From the NCBI RefSeq assembly GCF_022662015.1, contig NZ_JAKMCM010000003.1, positions 1 to 64,000 of the forward strand: DNA of 64,000 nucleotides, read 5' to 3'. This DNA is from Aestuariivivens sediminicola. Its GTDB lineage: Bacteria > Bacteroidota > Bacteroidia > Flavobacteriales > Flavobacteriaceae. Each line of letters starts with the position of its first letter. The first letter of the stretch is position 1. Position numbers and translations under genes: made by a program. Under the pieces are notes generated by a model, which was not told where the DNA came from, did not search any database, and saw only the letters and a program-made list of their open reading frames with translations. Shown in pieces: positions 1 through 8,250 of this stretch.

Positions 1-383
1 TCGAGATATTTCCGCGAGCAACCGCCCATACCTTTGAATTTTGGACCAGCAGGTCAGGCTTAGTTGGATTGGACTTAACCAGCCGATTTGGATGAGGTTG
101 CTCGAGATATTTCCGCGAGCAACCGCCCATACCTTTGAATTTTGGACCAGCAGGTCAGGCTTAGTTGGATTGGACTTAACCAGCCGATTTGGATGAGGTT
201 GCTCGAGATATTTCCGCGAGCAACCGCCAATACCTTTGAATTATGGACCAGCAGGTCAGGCTTAGTTGGCTTGGACTTAACCAGCCGATTTGAGCGCGAT
301 TGCTCGAGATATTTCCATGAGCAACCGCCCATACCTTTGAATTTTGGACCAGCAGGACAGGCGTAGTCAGATTTAGCTAAAAA
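1..383. repeat. 101-bp tandem repeat array (3.8 copies, continues left of window)
   Basis: Units start at 1, 102, 203 and 304, an exact 101-bp period. Units 1 and 2 are identical. Unit 3 has several substitutions, and unit 4 diverges and fades out near 383, the usual pattern of degenerate end units in a tandem array. Each unit junction carries the inverted repeat GGTTGCTCG / CGAGCAACC around an 11-nt loop, so the array is also a series of 9-bp hairpins. At the unit 3/4 junction the arm is changed but partly preserved by a wobble pair. Because 101 is not a multiple of three, the repeat cannot encode a repeated peptide in one frame. Open frames on both strands here are judged spurious. Function unknown; the left boundary is outside the window. 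Confidence 0.93.
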
Positions 384-477
384 TTATGACCTGTGTTGAT
401 GGGCGATGATCTGTGTTTAAAAGAAAATGGATTATGCTATTTATCACAGTCTAATCAGGTTACACTCATAAAAAAAT

Positions 478-514
478 AAAAACTCTTTGAAAGCTAAGTT
501 TTCAAAGAGTTTTT
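478..514 (-). terminator. Rho-independent terminator
   Basis: A perfect 15-bp stem (478-492 / 500-514) with a 7-nt loop, flanked by A and T runs on both sides, so it could work in both directions. It lies just downstream of the leftward Fe-S protein gene that ends at 537 and separates it from the repeat array. Confidence 0.8.
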
Positions 515-536
515 TAATTAACACTTATTATCGAAT

Positions 537-770
537 TTAAACTGCCTGTTTTTCATTTTTTAAATAATACTTCAAAGCACCGGAGGGACATTTCTTAATT
601 TGTTCAACGATGATTTCCGTATCCGTATTATCTAAATTTATCCATGGTATTATTGAATCGCTAAATACTTCTGAAAGTTCCTTTGCACATCTTCCTGAAA
701 GCTTGCAAATGCAAGGATCGTAGGTTACAGTAATCTCATTGTTACTAAATTCTTTAGCATTTACTTCCAT
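537..770 (-). CDS. (4Fe-4S) mono-cluster protein, YjdI/Fer4_19 family
   Basis: A 77-residue soluble protein with four cysteines at about residues 20, 22, 28 and 61. The last sits in a C-P-S-G-A-L motif, as in the YjdI/Fer4_19 ferredoxin-like family that binds one 4Fe-4S cluster. A P-W-I motif before the last cysteine also fits the family. The partner and electron-transfer role are unknown. The start is the ATG at 770; an upstream in-frame TTG at 782 would add four residues and is less likely. The gene stands alone, with a strong terminator downstream and prfC transcribed in the same direction behind it. Confidence 0.8.
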   Translation of the reverse strand: MEVNAKEFSNNEITVTYDPCICKLSGRCAKELSEVFSDSIIPWINLDNTDTEIIVEQIKKCPSGALKYYLKNEKQAV

Positions 771-890
771 GAACTCAATCAATTTGGGGTGATGATTTGA
801 TATTAAAAGTACAGGATACTTTAAAAGGGTATTAAAAAAACTAGCCTAAACGTCTTAAAAACACGATTAATAGATGAACGGTATGTATAA

Positions 891-2480
891 TTATTTAAAT
901 TCCGATGTAAAGTGGAATTTTATACTCGGATATTTTTGTTGTGTCATTTGTAATGAAAATGCCGAGTCGGCTAAAAACACTAATTGTCCCCGTTTATCCT
1001 TAGCCAGGTACCGCTGTTTTACTTTTATAAAATCCTGATACTCGTCATGTTTCTCATCTTCAGCATCTATCCAACATGCCTTATGTACATTTAAATTTTC
1101 ATAGGTGCACCTGGCTCCATATTCATGTTCCAGCCTATATTGTATGACTTCGTATTGAAGTGCGCCAACTGTTCCAATAACTTTTCGCCCATTAAGCTCT
1201 AAGGTAAATAATTGAGCAACACCTTCATCCATAAGTTGATCAATACCTTTATACAACTGCTTTGATTTCATTGGATCGGCATTATTGATATATCTAAAGT
1301 GCTCAGGCGAAAAACTTGGAATTCCCTTGTAGCTTATGGTTTCGCCTTCTGTAAGGGTGTCTCCGATTTTAAAATTACCCGTATCATGAAGGCCCACAAT
1401 ATCCCCGGGGTAAGACACATCCACTATTTCCTTTTTCTCAGCAAAAAATGCATTTGGACTGGAAAATTTCATTTTTTTGTTGTGTCTCACATGTAAATAC
1501 GGTTTATTACGTTCAAATTTGCCAGATACAATTTTTACAAAGGCTAAACGATCCCGGTGGTTCGGATCCATATTGGCGTGAATTTTAAATACAAATCCAC
1601 TAAAGTCATGCTCTTCTGGTTTAACAAGACGTTCTTCACTATGCTTCGGTCTTGGTTTTGGTGCAATTTCAATAAAACAATCCAACAGTTCTCTGACTCC
1701 AAAATTGTTTAAGGCCGAACCAAAAAATACGGGCTGTAAGTCTCCTTTCAAATAGGCCTCTTTATTGAATTCCGGATAAACACCTTCAACCAATTCAAGA
1801 TTTTCATTTAAAGCCTGGGCTGGGTCATTACCAATTAAACGTATCAAGCTATCAGATTGGAGGTCGGATATTTCTATGGTTTCTTCTATGTTTTTACGAT
1901 TATTCCCGCTAAACAGATTAATGTTTCTTTCCCAAATATTATAAATCCCTTTAAAGTCATAACCCATACCAATGGGAAAACTCAATGGACAAACCGTAAG
2001 ACCCAGTTTTTGTTCAACTTCATCCAGCAAATCGAAAGCATCCTTACCTTCACGGTCAAGTTTATTAATAAAAACAATCATGGGGATATTCCGCATTCTG
2101 CAAACTTCGACGAGTTTTTCAGTTTGTTCCTCAACACCTTTGGCTACATCTATAACAACAATAACACTGTCTACAGCGGTAAGCGTTCTATACGTATCTT
2201 CTGCAAAATCCTTGTGACCGGGTGTATCCAGAATATTGATTTTTATACCTTGATATTCAAACGCCAATACAGAGGTTGCAACAGAGATGCCACGTTGACG
2301 TTCAATTTCCATAAAATCACTCGTCGCCGCTTTTTTTATCTTATTACTTTTTACTGCTCCGGCCTCCTGAATGGCTCCCCCGAACAGCAATAATTTTTCA
2401 GTTAATGTGGTTTTACCTGCATCCGGGTGAGAAATGATTCCAAAAGTACGTCTGCGTTGTATTTCTTTTAAAAAACTCAT
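891..2480 (-). CDS. prfC: Peptide chain release factor 3 (RF3)
   Basis: A translational GTPase that recycles class I release factors RF1/RF2 from the ribosome after peptide release. It shows a G1 P-loop S-H-P-D-A-G-K-T-T near residues 17-25, G2/switch region with R-G-I-S, G3 D-T-P-G-H and G4 N-K-L-D, followed by the domain II and III regions typical of RF3, including the E-Y-G-A-R segment near the C-terminus. At 529 residues it has the normal family length. The frame stays open 15 codons further upstream, but a TATCTTTG promoter box at 2509-2502 would put the transcription start inside that extension, so the ATG at 2480 is preferred. Single-gene unit, divergent from idi. Confidence 0.96.
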   Translation of the reverse strand: MSFLKEIQRRRTFGIISHPDAGKTTLTEKLLLFGGAIQEAGAVKSNKIKKAATSDFMEIERQRGISVATSVLAFEYQGIKINILDTPGHKDFAEDTYRTLTAVDSVIVVIDVAKGVEEQTEKLVEVCRMRNIPMIVFINKLDREGKDAFDLLDEVEQKLGLTVCPLSFPIGMGYDFKGIYNIWERNINLFSGNNRKNIEETIEISDLQSDSLIRLIGNDPAQALNENLELVEGVYPEFNKEAYLKGDLQPVFFGSALNNFGVRELLDCFIEIAPKPRPKHSEERLVKPEEHDFSGFVFKIHANMDPNHRDRLAFVKIVSGKFERNKPYLHVRHNKKMKFSSPNAFFAEKKEIVDVSYPGDIVGLHDTGNFKIGDTLTEGETISYKGIPSFSPEHFRYINNADPMKSKQLYKGIDQLMDEGVAQLFTLELNGRKVIGTVGALQYEVIQYRLEHEYGARCTYENLNVHKACWIDAEDEKHDEYQDFIKVKQRYLAKDKRGQLVFLADSAFSLQMTQQKYPSIKFHFTSEFK

Positions 2481-2501
2481 TGTGTTCATTTTGAATGGGT
2501 G

Positions 2502-2509
2502 CAAAGATA
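2502..2509 (-). promoter_or_regulatory. Bacteroidota -7 box (TATCTTTG) of prfC
   Basis: On the minus strand TATCTTTG matches the Bacteroidota primary-sigma -7 consensus TAnnTTTG, 21 nt before the prfC ATG. No TTG lies at the expected -33 spacing (the nearest is 13 nt upstream), so the call rests on the -7 box alone. It also decides between the two possible prfC starts. Confidence 0.5.
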
Positions 2510-2584
2510 CTTCATAATTTAACAATTTATGAGTTCAGTTTTTAGTTTTTAGGTTAAACACTACAAATATTAACTTATACTTGG

Positions 2585-2592
2585 TATTTTTG
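2585..2592 (+). promoter_or_regulatory. -7 box (TATTTTTG) abutting the idi start
   Basis: TATTTTTG matches TAnnTTTG and ends only 4 nt before the idi ATG. With the usual spacing, transcription would begin at or next to the A of the ATG, giving a leaderless mRNA. No TTG is seen at 17-23 nt upstream. Confidence 0.45.
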
Positions 2593-2596
2593 TTTT

Positions 2597-3121
2597 ATGG
2601 AGGAAGAAAAGGTAATTTTAGTAAATGAAAACGATGAACAAATAGGACTCATGCCAAAAATGGAAGCCCATGAAAAGGCCCTGCTGCATAGAGCTTTTTC
2701 GGTGTTTGTCTTTAACGATAAGAATGAATTGATGCTCCAACAGAGGGCATTCAATAAATACCATTCTCCCGGTCTATGGACCAATACCTGTTGTAGCCAT
2801 CAGCGTGATGGGGAAACTAATATTGAGGCAGGAAAGAGACGGTTGCGTGAAGAAATGGGATTTGTTACACCATTGATAGAATCGATCGCCTTTATTTACA
2901 AGGCCCCTTTTGATAATGGTCTTACAGAACACGAGTATGATCATGTGCTTTTAGGCAGCTATAATGATGATCCTGTAATCAACAAAGAAGAAGTCGCCGA
3001 TTGGAAATGGATGTCTTTGGAAGCTGTTAAATCGGATATTGAAAGGCAACCCGAGATGTATACCGAATGGTTTAAAGTTATATTTCAAAAATATTACGAA
3101 CACTTAAATTTTAATCAATGA
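2597..3121 (+). CDS. idi: Isopentenyl-diphosphate delta-isomerase (type I)
   Basis: Interconverts isopentenyl diphosphate and dimethylallyl diphosphate for isoprenoid and menaquinone synthesis. The 174-residue protein is a Nudix-fold type I enzyme. The type I motif T-N-T-C-C-S-H carries the catalytic cysteine, and the Nudix helix reads G-E-x5-G-K-x2-L-R-E-E-M-G-F. An acidic E-H-E-Y-D-H segment follows and fits the metal-binding region. It is the first gene of a rightward run. Its TGA overlaps the next ATG by 4 bp, which implies translational coupling with the pterin synthase gene. The start at 2597 is set by the adjacent promoter box. Confidence 0.95.
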   Translation: MEEEKVILVNENDEQIGLMPKMEAHEKALLHRAFSVFVFNDKNELMLQQRAFNKYHSPGLWTNTCCSHQRDGETNIEAGKRRLREEMGFVTPLIESIAFIYKAPFDNGLTEHEYDHVLLGSYNDDPVINKEEVADWKWMSLEAVKSDIERQPEMYTEWFKVIFQKYYEHLNFNQ

Positions 3122-3528
3122 AGGTTACTGTGAGTAGACGTGCGCATTTTAATGCGGCACATAGGTTGTATCGAAAAGATTGGAGTGATGAAAAAAACCG
3201 GGAAGTATTTGATAAATGCAGTAATCCACATTTTCACGGACATAATTATGAATTAATTGTAAGTGTTACCGGAGATATAGACCAAGAGACCGGTTATGTG
3301 ATTGACATTAAAATTTTAAAAGAGATTATAAAAGAAGAGGTTGAAGATGCCTTCGATCATAAAAATTTGAATCTCGAAGTCGATGCGTTCAAGGATTTAA
3401 ATCCTACAGCCGAAAATATTGTTGTAGTAATCTACAACAAATTAAAATCGAGATTAAAAGATGACTTGTCTTTAGAGATTACCTTATATGAAACTCCAAG
3501 AAACTTTGTAAGCTATTCAGGTAATTGA
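3118..3528 (+). CDS. queD: 6-pyruvoyl-tetrahydropterin synthase / 6-carboxy-tetrahydropterin synthase family
   Basis: A 136-residue T-fold enzyme of the PTPS/QueD family. Zinc-binding histidines appear in F-N-A-A-H-R and in H-F-H-G-H-N-Y, with a cysteine just before the second motif (K-C-S-N-P-H) as nucleophile, and the substrate-anchoring glutamate in Y-E-T-P-R-N-F. In bacteria this family usually converts dihydroneopterin triphosphate to 6-carboxytetrahydropterin for queuosine synthesis; sequence alone does not exclude a biopterin role. No other queuosine genes lie nearby, so the symbol is by family. It overlaps idi by 4 bp and precedes manA by 16 bp, so all three are probably one operon. 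Confidence 0.85.
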   Translation: MKVTVSRRAHFNAAHRLYRKDWSDEKNREVFDKCSNPHFHGHNYELIVSVTGDIDQETGYVIDIKILKEIIKEEVEDAFDHKNLNLEVDAFKDLNPTAENIVVVIYNKLKSRLKDDLSLEITLYETPRNFVSYSGN

Positions 3529-3544
3529 TAATTAATATAGATAT

Positions 3545-4516
3545 ATGAGTGATACACTATACCCTATGAAGTTTCATCCGATTTTAAAGGATAAAATTTG
3601 GGGTGGTCAAAAATTAAAGACCTTATTAAAAAAGGAAAGTAATTTACCAAATATTGGTGAGAGCTGGGAAATTAGTGATGTAGAGGGTGATCCCTCCATT
3701 GTGTCCAATGGGAAATTAAAAGGCCGGTCCTTAAAAGATTTATTAGAAACGTATAGAGCCGATTTGATCGGTGAAAAAAACTATCAGCTTTTTGGAAATA
3801 AGTTTCCTCTGTTAATTAAATTCATCGATGCGCGTGAAGATTTATCAATACAGTTACATCCTAACGATGCCTTAGCGGCTGAGCGTCATAATTCCTTTGG
3901 AAAAACGGAGATGTGGTATGTCATGCAGGCCGATAAAGATGCTAATCTAATAGTGGGTTTTAATCAGGAGATGAATGCCGAGAAGTATCTTGGTCATTTG
4001 GAAAACAAAACACTGCCCCAAATTTTAAATTTCGACAAGGTTAAAAGTGGGGACACTTATTTTATTGAAGTTGGTCGTGTACATGCGATTGGGGCTGGGG
4101 TCCTGTTGGCCGAAATCCAGCAAACAAGTGATATTACGTACAGGGTTTATGATTGGGATCGGGTGGATGACCAGGGTAATGCCCGTGAACTGCACAACGA
4201 TTTGGCCATTGATGCCTTCGATTTTAACATGCCGGATAATTTTAGAGTGGCTTATGACCGCAGCAAAAACCGCTCGAACAAAATGGTGAGTTGCCTTTAT
4301 TTTACCACGAGCTATTTAAAGGTTACAGAGCGACTGGAAAAACAGAATACAAAAGATTCTTTTTTTATTTATATCTGTGTTGAAGGAGAAGCACATATCA
4401 GTGTTAAGGGTGTTTCCGTAAATATAAAGAAAGGAGAAACAGTATTGCTGCCCGCCTGCATAAAACGATATGAAATAGATGCCAAAAACGCGACCCTATT
4501 AGAAGTTTATGTTTAA
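3545..4516 (+). CDS. manA: Mannose-6-phosphate isomerase, class I
   Basis: Interconverts fructose-6-phosphate and mannose-6-phosphate, supplying activated mannose for surface polysaccharides. This is the short (323-residue) class I cupin type. The N-terminal W-G-G-x-K-L motif, the zinc site Q-L-H-P-N-D near residue 100, the G-K-T-E-M-W-Y segment and the later G-R-V-H-A-I-G histidine motif are all visible. A second small cupin-like domain follows, ending in K-K-G-E-T-V-L-L-P-A. It sits 16 bp downstream of the pterin synthase and 29 bp upstream of a small hypothetical gene; a terminator at 4882 closes the unit. Confidence 0.93.
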   Translation: MSDTLYPMKFHPILKDKIWGGQKLKTLLKKESNLPNIGESWEISDVEGDPSIVSNGKLKGRSLKDLLETYRADLIGEKNYQLFGNKFPLLIKFIDAREDLSIQLHPNDALAAERHNSFGKTEMWYVMQADKDANLIVGFNQEMNAEKYLGHLENKTLPQILNFDKVKSGDTYFIEVGRVHAIGAGVLLAEIQQTSDITYRVYDWDRVDDQGNARELHNDLAIDAFDFNMPDNFRVAYDRSKNRSNKMVSCLYFTTSYLKVTERLEKQNTKDSFFIYICVEGEAHISVKGVSVNIKKGETVLLPACIKRYEIDAKNATLLEVYV

Positions 4517-4545
4517 TTTTGTTTTGTAATTTAAAATAGATCAAT

Positions 4546-4815
4546 ATGGCAAATGTAAGAGATTTAAAAAAGGATATTAATTATGTATTAGGCGATATTA
4601 TTGAGGCGGTTTATATCTGGGAAGAGGCAAATTCCGACAAGGATACCAAGAAAAGTGAAGCTATTATAGATGAGGCCATTGCAACTTTCGATGAGTTGAT
4701 TGCTAAGGTAAACGCAAAGGATATTGATAATCCAAAGGCACATTTCAAATCAATAAACCTCGAGCTTGAATCGAGAGGGAAAGCCCTGATCGATAAAATC
4801 AATAAATTGAGTTGA
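4546..4815 (+). CDS. Small conserved hypothetical helical protein
   Basis: An 89-residue acidic, lysine-rich soluble protein with no signal peptide or membrane segment. It is predicted largely helical, with a central stretch rich in Asp/Lys/Ser and a C-terminal amphipathic helix. It starts M-A-N-V-R-D-L-K-K-D-I, a style I associate with small flavobacterial proteins next to manA, but I cannot assign a function. It is the last gene of the idi-queD-manA run, with the terminator 66 bp downstream. Confidence 0.65.
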   Translation: MANVRDLKKDINYVLGDIIEAVYIWEEANSDKDTKKSEAIIDEAIATFDELIAKVNAKDIDNPKAHFKSINLELESRGKALIDKINKLS

Positions 4816-4881
4816 ACTTGTTAACCTGACTTAATGAGTTATCAGGGGATTAAAGAGCTTCCATTTTATAACTAAAAGAAA

Positions 4882-4914
4882 AAACCGAGTGTCCATAAGA
4901 CACTCGGTTTAATT
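4882..4914 (+). terminator. Rho-independent terminator (bidirectional)
   Basis: A 12-bp perfect stem (4882-4893 / 4899-4910) closing a 5-nt loop, with A and T runs on the two sides. It lies between the rightward idi-manA run and the leftward lipoprotein gene ending at 4971, so it probably ends both. Confidence 0.85.
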
Positions 4915-4970
4915 TTGTTGTCAAATATCTATTTATAGGAGGGCAAACGATGTCATCTTTTCAGATGTAT

Positions 4971-5672
4971 TTAATTTTCGTCTTTCGATTTTATCTCTTT
5001 AATATAAGCATCCAATTCTTTACCATATTTCGAAGCCTTAATCTCGGGTGTGAGGGAATTATTTATCGTATCCAAAAAATTAATTCTCGCATTATAGATT
5101 TCTGTTAAGGCCAAATAAGGCGCCACTTCGCTGTTGTTGTGATTGATGGCAAAATTAACGGTTTGTAAATATTGACTTTTAATAAGGTTACTCTGCTTAC
5201 TTTCATAATTGATCATGGCAGATGAGTCACCCCTTTTTTGTGCCTCCAAACTTTCTTTTATTAAATCCAGTTTTCTGTCTTTTATTCTAGACATCAGCAA
5301 TTGATATTGCTCAAGAAGTTTTTGTTGTTCCGAACCCTTTATCTCGGCATCCAGAGCAAAATTCTTTAAGGTCGTATGGATTTCAGTAACACCCTTGTCA
5401 GCAAAAAATCCAATTCTTTCGTTCTCTGTACTGTTTTTGTCCAAATCCAAATAAAATACTTCTGGAGATTCAAGGGCACTTGTCAATTCGATTAGAGCGC
5501 TGCCATTCACAACAACAGAATCCACCGTAACTAAGGTGGTATCCAAAACTTTTTTTAAATATACCGTACCTTTTTTTAATCCTTTAATATCGGCTCTCAC
5601 AGTTAAATCGGGCTGTTCTTCACCGCATGATACCATGAATAGTGCAAATAGTAGCAGTAATGTCTTATTCAT
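4971..5672 (-). CDS. DUF4369-type lipoprotein
   Basis: A 233-residue lipoprotein. The hydrophobic N-terminus ends in M-V-S-C at residue 16, followed by G-E-E, so it should be lipidated and exported. Residues about 22-110 resemble the DUF4369 domain (I-K-G-L-K-K-G-T-V-Y-L-K-K, then a D-T-x7-D-S-V segment), which in Bacteroidota usually precedes a thioredoxin-like domain of the AhpC/TSA type. Here that catalytic domain is absent. The C-terminal half is a charged helical region (K-D-R-K-L-D-L...Y-L-Q-T-V-N-F-A-I), the linker seen in the longer proteins. It may be a stand-alone, non-redox relative. Single gene between two terminators. Confidence 0.7.
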   Translation of the reverse strand: MNKTLLLLFALFMVSCGEEQPDLTVRADIKGLKKGTVYLKKVLDTTLVTVDSVVVNGSALIELTSALESPEVFYLDLDKNSTENERIGFFADKGVTEIHTTLKNFALDAEIKGSEQQKLLEQYQLLMSRIKDRKLDLIKESLEAQKRGDSSAMINYESKQSNLIKSQYLQTVNFAINHNNSEVAPYLALTEIYNARINFLDTINNSLTPEIKASKYGKELDAYIKEIKSKDEN

Positions 5673-6099
5673 TTTTCAAAATTCTATTAGAAGGCAAATA
5701 TCTTAAAAAAAATAGATTAAAACTAAATGCATTTTATCCATATTTTAAGTGGCTAATGGGTAGGAAGTAACCCTTTTATGTCGTTTTAAGGATGTCTTGT
5801 TTCATATTATGGATCCCATTGAAAGTGTGGTATTCTGTAGATGCCTTCACCCGACTTGTACTATGGAATTCTTCGAGATTCACTGCATTTTTAAAATGGT
5901 TAGCTTATAAAAACTTTATTTTGGCATGGTAATTGATTTCTATAAGGTGTTACAATCTACCATAGAAGTTTATGGAGTGGTTACTGTAAATTTTAAGATT
6001 GTAAAATTCATATTTTTGGTTGGTTAGTTAGTAAAAAAGCATTCACGATTGTGAATGCTTTTTTTATTCATATGAAGATGTACTATGGAAATAGGGTTC
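5673..6099. other. Intergenic region, no convincing gene
   Basis: About 430 bp between two leftward genes. The right part holds a strong hairpin terminator (6033-6064). A 33-codon rightward frame (5926-6027) ends just before that hairpin, but it has no recognisable product or clear ribosome site and is not called as a gene. Confidence 0.6.
6033..6066 (-). terminator. Rho-independent terminator
   Basis: A perfect 14-bp stem (6033-6046 / 6051-6064) with a GATT loop and runs of A and T on either side. It serves the leftward beta-barrel gene ending at 6100 and could also act on the plus strand. Confidence 0.85.
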
Positions 6100-6822
6100 T
6101 TATTTGTACGGACAACCGCAGTTACCGTCATTTTTAAATAAATCTGAAATGCTTTTCCCGTCTGTTCTAAAAATATCTATGGAAAGACTTAAACTCAAGG
6201 TACTGGGAGTATATGCTCTTAGGTCAGCTAAATTGACACCAAATGCACCGTTGTTAATATCCAAAAGTTCTTCTTCTGTTTGTTTTGTGCCCATTTCATA
6301 CCTCAAATCTATATTAAACCGATTATAGCGTACCATAACCCCAATATTCAGGCCTACTGTATTTCTGTCAATATCCGGTCCTCCGTCACTGTAGGAGGTC
6401 ACCTGTACACCTTCCAGTTGGATCTCATCGAAAAAATTAAGGTTTGGACCTGCATAAACAGATACGGGTTTTACAATTTCATATCCAACTAACAATGGGA
6501 TTTCAAACTTTGAGGTTGTCCATTTGGATTTCCTTCTTGGAAAGTCATAGTGATTTTGCAGATCGACGTAATTTAATTCAGGTCGTATAAAGAATCGTTT
6601 AAATTCAATCATAAAATAACCACCAATGAGATATCCAATATCTTGTTTAGGAGAAAATAGTTCATCCGCCTTGCCGGCTGCAATCGAACCGCCTCGTGAA
6701 TTAATATCACCAATGCTGTTCGTATTCAAACCCCCTTTCAATCCGAATGCATACTCCTGGGAAAATGATATCGAGGAATTACAATAAATACAGAGTGCTA
6801 ATAGTAGGTAAATAGCTTTCAT
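6100..6822 (-). CDS. Outer membrane beta-barrel protein (porin-like, OMP_b-brl_2 type)
   Basis: A 240-residue protein with a signal peptide (residues 1-21, ending S-F-S-Q) followed by alternating hydrophobic/polar beta-strands: Y-A-F-G-L-K-G-G-L-N-T, F-I-R-P-E-L-N-Y, V-S-V-Y-A-G-P-N-L-N-F, F-N-I-D-L-R-Y-E-M-G and a C-terminal L-S-L-S-L-S-I-D-I-F. The G-L-K-G-G-L-N start and the x-E-L-N-Y and R-Y strands are typical of the small Bacteroidota barrels annotated as porin family or outer membrane beta-barrel. A short C-terminal tail with C-G-C-P is unusual. Substrate unknown; the gene is monocistronic. Confidence 0.75.
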   Translation of the reverse strand: MKAIYLLLALCIYCNSSISFSQEYAFGLKGGLNTNSIGDINSRGGSIAAGKADELFSPKQDIGYLIGGYFMIEFKRFFIRPELNYVDLQNHYDFPRRKSKWTTSKFEIPLLVGYEIVKPVSVYAGPNLNFFDEIQLEGVQVTSYSDGGPDIDRNTVGLNIGVMVRYNRFNIDLRYEMGTKQTEEELLDINNGAFGVNLADLRAYTPSTLSLSLSIDIFRTDGKSISDLFKNDGNCGCPYK

Positions 6823-6937
6823 TTATAATAGATTTGGTAAATACGACAGAAAGATATAACTAAATACCAGAAATTTAATGAAATTGCGACAAGAGGTAAG
6901 TTTTTACTTTAAAGTGAGGATTTTCCATAAAATACAT

Positions 6938-7870
6938 CTAATGATTTGATTTTATGAAGGTTGTAATATGCTTAATTAATTCCTGAGAAATTTCCCTGTT
7001 CGGTTCGTTGTAGGATTTCGAATTTTCCAGGTCATCTCCTTCTATAAGCACCAAGACATGGTTCATTTGATCAATTAGTTTTAACTGTGCTTTTGGAGCA
7101 GCATTTTTCAGCTCTTGGGCTTCCTCAACAGTCGTTTGTAAATCCTTCGTGCCGTTTAAAATCAATATAGGCATGTTTAACTGGCTTATGATCTGACGTG
7201 GATCGTATTGCATCCAATTTATCATAAATGGCTGTATATCTTCAGCAAAAATCGAAGATAAAGGCTTGGGGTAATCCTGAACCACCTTTCCGTTTTTTAG
7301 TTGCTCTATAACGGTTTCACTTTCTTCTGAAAATTGTGGTGCTGTCTTGCTTATCTGTGTAATCAGGACGTCACCAATGTTATGTCCGGCTCCTGCCAGA
7401 GAAATAAAACCGTCGGCTAGCTCCTTTGAAGCGATCAATCCAACCAAACTGCCCTGGCTATGGCCAATTACATAAATTTTGTGGTATGCCCGGGTATTTT
7501 TAAAATAGGTAATTACCTCAATGGCATCGTTAACAAAATCATCAAATTTTATGTTTGGATCGATATTTTGCTGTCTGATTTGTTTAACAATGCGCTTATC
7601 GTATCTGTAAGTGGCTATACCATTTTGAACTAAGGCATCAGACAGTTTTTTAAGGGCATTGTTTTTTAAAAAATTTTGATTTCCGTTTCGATCTGTTGGG
7701 CCTGAACCACCAATAATAATGGCCAAATCCATTGCGTCTCTATCCTCTGGCAAAGTAAGTGTGCCATCAATGTGTCTGCTTACGTTAATATTTTTTTCAT
7801 TAAATGAGACGTTCTGCGAATGCATCAACCCGAAAAAACCGAGATATAGAATTAATAACCGTAACTGCAT
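6938..7870 (-). CDS. Secreted alpha/beta hydrolase
   Basis: A 310-residue protein with a signal peptide (1-18, ending M-H-S-Q) and an alpha/beta hydrolase fold. The oxyanion-side motif G-G-S-G-P-T-D is at 54-60, the nucleophile elbow G-H-S-Q-G has Ser138, the acid is Asp243 in N-G-T-K-D, and the catalytic His is 271 in M-N-H. It resembles serine esterases/peptidases of the dienelactone hydrolase-like group found in Bacteroidota; the substrate cannot be read from sequence. It is transcribed leftward, alone, from a long AT-rich upstream region. Confidence 0.8.
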   Translation of the reverse strand: MQLRLLILYLGFFGLMHSQNVSFNEKNINVSRHIDGTLTLPEDRDAMDLAIIIGGSGPTDRNGNQNFLKNNALKKLSDALVQNGIATYRYDKRIVKQIRQQNIDPNIKFDDFVNDAIEVITYFKNTRAYHKIYVIGHSQGSLVGLIASKELADGFISLAGAGHNIGDVLITQISKTAPQFSEESETVIEQLKNGKVVQDYPKPLSSIFAEDIQPFMINWMQYDPRQIISQLNMPILILNGTKDLQTTVEEAQELKNAAPKAQLKLIDQMNHVLVLIEGDDLENSKSYNEPNREISQELIKHITTFIKSNH

Positions 7871-8163
7871 TATTGAATTTTTAGTAAATATAATTTAATA
7901 ATTTCACTATGCTATTAACTAAAAACTGGATAACATCGTATGTGATGCCTCCTAAAAATATCATAAACTTTGCCAGTTTACAGATAGAATAAAATGTATT
8001 TTATCGATTAAATGTAATAGTTTATCTTTAAATGTTAAAAAATAGTGCATTTTATCGATTATTGGTGTTTTTAATCGTTTTATTTCATTCGTATAATTAT
8101 TTTTGGTGTGTACTAAATAACATACTTTTTAGTTCAATGGATTAATTAATTAATATTTGCATT

Positions 8164-8250
8164 ATGTTGTTGATATAGAGACCCTAAATCTACTGCATAC
8201 GATAAGCAAATTAAAAGAGACCGAGTTTGAGGGAACTCGGTTTTTTTTTG
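8164..8250 (+). ncRNA. Candidate small RNA ending in an orphan terminator
   Basis: A strong terminator with a 9-T tail (8220-8249) lies on the plus strand with no gene upstream of it in that direction. A TAATATTTG box at 8151-8159 is a one-base-longer variant of the TAnnTTTG promoter element. Together they would give a transcript of about 85 nt. This is inference from promoter-like plus terminator-like signals; the hairpin could instead be a leader element of the dipeptidase gene at 8305. Confidence 0.25.
8220..8249 (+). terminator. Rho-independent terminator with no obvious upstream gene
   Basis: An 8-bp GC-containing stem (8220-8227 / 8234-8241), a 6-nt loop and a run of nine T. It lies 55 bp before the dipeptidase ATG. 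Confidence 0.75.

Noticed and set aside
75-366. Open frames on both strands inside the 101-bp repeats
   Set aside because: They follow from the repeat sequence, shift frame at each unit because the period is 101 bp, and have no recognisable domain or start signal.
1-383. CRISPR array
   Set aside because: The repeats are contiguous without unique spacers and are 101 bp long; no cas genes are in the window.
891-2525. Longer prfC start at 2525
   Set aside because: The TATCTTTG box at 2502-2509 would put the transcription start inside this extension; the ATG at 2480 also fits the known RF3 N-terminus.
5926-6027. 33-codon rightward frame just before the terminator at 6033
   Set aside because: Position before a terminator is suggestive, but the peptide has no recognisable feature and the hairpin is explained by the leftward beta-barrel gene.
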